From Pachypanchax playfairii (taxonomy: Eukaryota > Chordata > Actinopteri > Cyprinodontiformes > Aplocheilidae), in assembly GCA_006937955.1 (NCBI GenBank), contig SSNP01000007.1, positions 2,030,796 through 2,094,795 of the forward strand: a DNA stretch of 64,000 nt, given 5' to 3'. Each line of letters starts with the position of its first letter. The first letter of the stretch is position 1. The notes below the pieces were generated by a model that was given only the letters and a program-made list of their open reading frames with translations, was not told the origin of the DNA and ran no database searches. The position numbers and the translations under genes are program-made. This document shows positions 62,925 to 64,000 of this stretch, piece after piece.

Positions 62925-63874
62925 CTTAAGGGATGCAAGAAAAGATTTATTTACACCATCTTTTTTTATGTTTTGATGTATAACTGTGCTGGTAACATAC
63001 ACTCCTCTTTATATATTAATTTACACTATTTACCAAATTTTCTGGACTGCAGTTCTGAACAATGAGCTGCTCCATGCTCTCAATTGGCTTTTCCAGGTCA
63101 GACAGCTGCTTGCCGCTCCTGTGACACCGGATGTGCTGCGTCAGACCATAGATGGACACCAGGATGTGACGTGCCTGTTGTAGACAGAAAACAAAGACCA
63201 AAACAACATCCTCTGATTTCTCTGAAAACTAAATCCTTCTGCATTTGTCAGATCTTTGGGTCAGATGTTGAGATGAACACATGAATCACTCTGTCCATGG
63301 TGCTGAAAGGTCCTGAATGAAATCCCAAGTTTCAAAACAAAATTAAATAAGAAACCACAAAAGGGTTTTTACTACTTTACTTCTGGTTATTTTGTTGTGA
63401 TCTGAACATCAGGGTGCTGCTGGAGTGTATGTGGGAGTATAAATACCTTTGCTGATGGACAAGGGTCTCTTTCTTTGTGTGTGCTAACTGAGACGGTCAA
63501 ATTCTGCAAAATAAGAAGTAAAAATAGAGGGAAAAAAAGAGAGAGAGAAATTCGTTTGTCATTGAGGGAAAAGGAGCTCCAAGCTTTGCAAAACCAACAC
63601 ATGAGGGCAGCCTATCACAACCATTTGGACATTAGAACTTTTATTATAACTTACTTAACAGAAATAAAATGACAAATTATACAAAACAAAATAAACCGAA
63701 CATTTTTTAGTAGGTATGGGTTCAGTTTTGTTGTCATACCAGATTCTGCAGCTCCACCCAGATGACTTCTCTGTAGGAGACCAGTATTTCTTTATAGTGA
63801 CACCTTCGTTTCCCACCACAGCTGGCCAGCAACAGAACCACCAGGACACTTCGGAGCAGAGTTCCGGTCAGACA
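62790..63874 (-). CDS. IL-7/TSLP-like four-helix cytokine, four exons seen, 5' end missing
   Basis: Exons 63874-63740, 63503-63447, 63174-63034 and 62924-62790 have GT/AG borders and all joins are phase 0, the pattern of class I helical cytokines. The 155 visible residues begin with a hydrophobic leader (LLRSVLVVLLLASCGG). Helix A follows (YKEILVSYREVIWVELQNL), then a short loop exon with an NLT sequon, helices B and C, and helix D. Six cysteines follow the leader (residues 25, 60, 81, 106, 117, 143); IL-7 also has six. The C-terminus RVIQQLITCWQKL matches the IL-7 helix D (RLLQEIKTCWNKI, recalled) and ends about as far from the stop. The NC at 105-106 after a Leu-rich helix recalls the LLNC of IL-7. 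A basic RGKKRKRIR tract (124-132) precedes helix D, as in TSLP. IL-7 and TSLP signal through IL-7R alpha to support lymphocytes. IL-4/13 is the main alternative, since its exon plan is the same. The visible exons have no usable ATG. Confidence 0.65.
63034..63174 (-). CDS. IL-7-like exon with helices B and C
   Basis: 141 bases (47 codons) between CTACAACAG and TTG|GTAAAT. It encodes ARHILVSIYGLTQHIRC, a short loop, and an amphipathic helix ending LIVQNCS, which carries a second sequon. Confidence 0.62.
63447..63503 (-). CDS. IL-7-like short exon (A-B loop)
   Basis: 57 bases (19 codons) after TTATTTTGCAG, ending GCAAAG|GTATTT. It encodes an NLT glycosylation sequon and Cys60. Such a short second exon is typical of IL-4-, IL-13- and IL-7-type genes. 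Confidence 0.6.
63740..63874 (-). CDS. IL-7-like exon with signal peptide and helix A
   Basis: 135 bases (45 codons) ending CAGAATCTG|GTATGA. The reading frame is closed by TAG immediately upstream, in the context TTTCATGTAG|TGTCTG, which is a good splice acceptor. The start codon is therefore probably in an earlier exon. IL-7 signal peptides are, as I recall, split by an intron in mammals too. Confidence 0.6.
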
Positions 63875-64000
63875 CTACATGAAACATAGACAGGGCTTTA
63901 AAAGGGTGAAACACGAAGAAAACATCCTCTTTAGATTTTCAAAGAGGAGGAAAATACTCGCGGTTCGTTTTGGCTCCGGCTGCGACGCGCAGCGCTTTAC
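63875..64000 (-). other. Probable first intron of the IL-7-like gene, cut by the window edge
   Basis: Read on the minus strand, the window opens with GTAAAG, a possible splice donor, and 126 bases later reaches the TTTCATGTAG acceptor. If so, this is a compact intron and the start-codon exon ends exactly at the window edge. Alternatively it is 5' flank and UTR: the edge is CpG-rich (GCGCTGCGCGTCGC). Confidence 0.35.

Overview
The window is nuclear DNA from a ray-finned fish, most likely a teleost and probably a percomorph. The reasons are short introns with GT/AG borders, a vertebrate AAR2 gene, a V-SINE, many small DNA-transposon derivatives (MITEs) and long (GT)n/(TTTTA)n/(TTCN)n microsatellites. 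There is no bacterial, viral or organellar coding signal. Most long open frames are chance frames or lie inside repeats. A 103-base assembly gap sits at 19921-20023.

Three genes can be supported, all on the minus strand. (1) At 5897-6081 is a first coding exon with a signal peptide. It ends in a phase-2 GTAAGT donor and reads like the N-terminus of an EMILIN-type (EMI-domain) extracellular matrix protein, possibly emilin3. The rest of that gene is not visible in the 5.9 kb to its left. (2) At 59714-61944 is the complete coding region of AAR2, a U5 snRNP assembly factor, in three exons giving 389 residues. Its probable promoter, with NRF1- and ETS-type motifs, is near 62.24-62.30 kb. (3) At 62790-63874 are four small exons, all joined in phase 0, that encode a secreted four-helix-type cytokine of at least 155 residues. 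Six predicted extracellular cysteines and a C-terminal helix with a TCW.K motif point to the IL-7/TSLP group. The start codon is not in the visible exons and is probably just beyond the right edge.

Between about 6.2 and 59.6 kb I see no convincing exon: this is a gene desert of about 53 kb. It holds at least eight inverted-repeat transposon remnants (a hAT-type copy with a perfect 8-bp target duplication, two with TTAA ends, and others), a V-SINE, LINE 3'-end fragments and a three-copy tandem repeat with four (GT)n arrays at 44.6-45.75 kb. Short unique segments contain perfect palindromes and paired TCF/LEF- or homeodomain-like sites, and these are candidate distal enhancers.

The three genes have no shared pathway. 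AAR2 is a housekeeping splicing factor, while the cytokine and the EMILIN-type gene encode secreted products. The most notable item is the IL-7-like cytokine directly upstream of aar2. Human IL7 is on 8q and AAR2 on 20q, two regions regarded as paralogous, so this could be an IL-7-type ohnolog or relocated il7.
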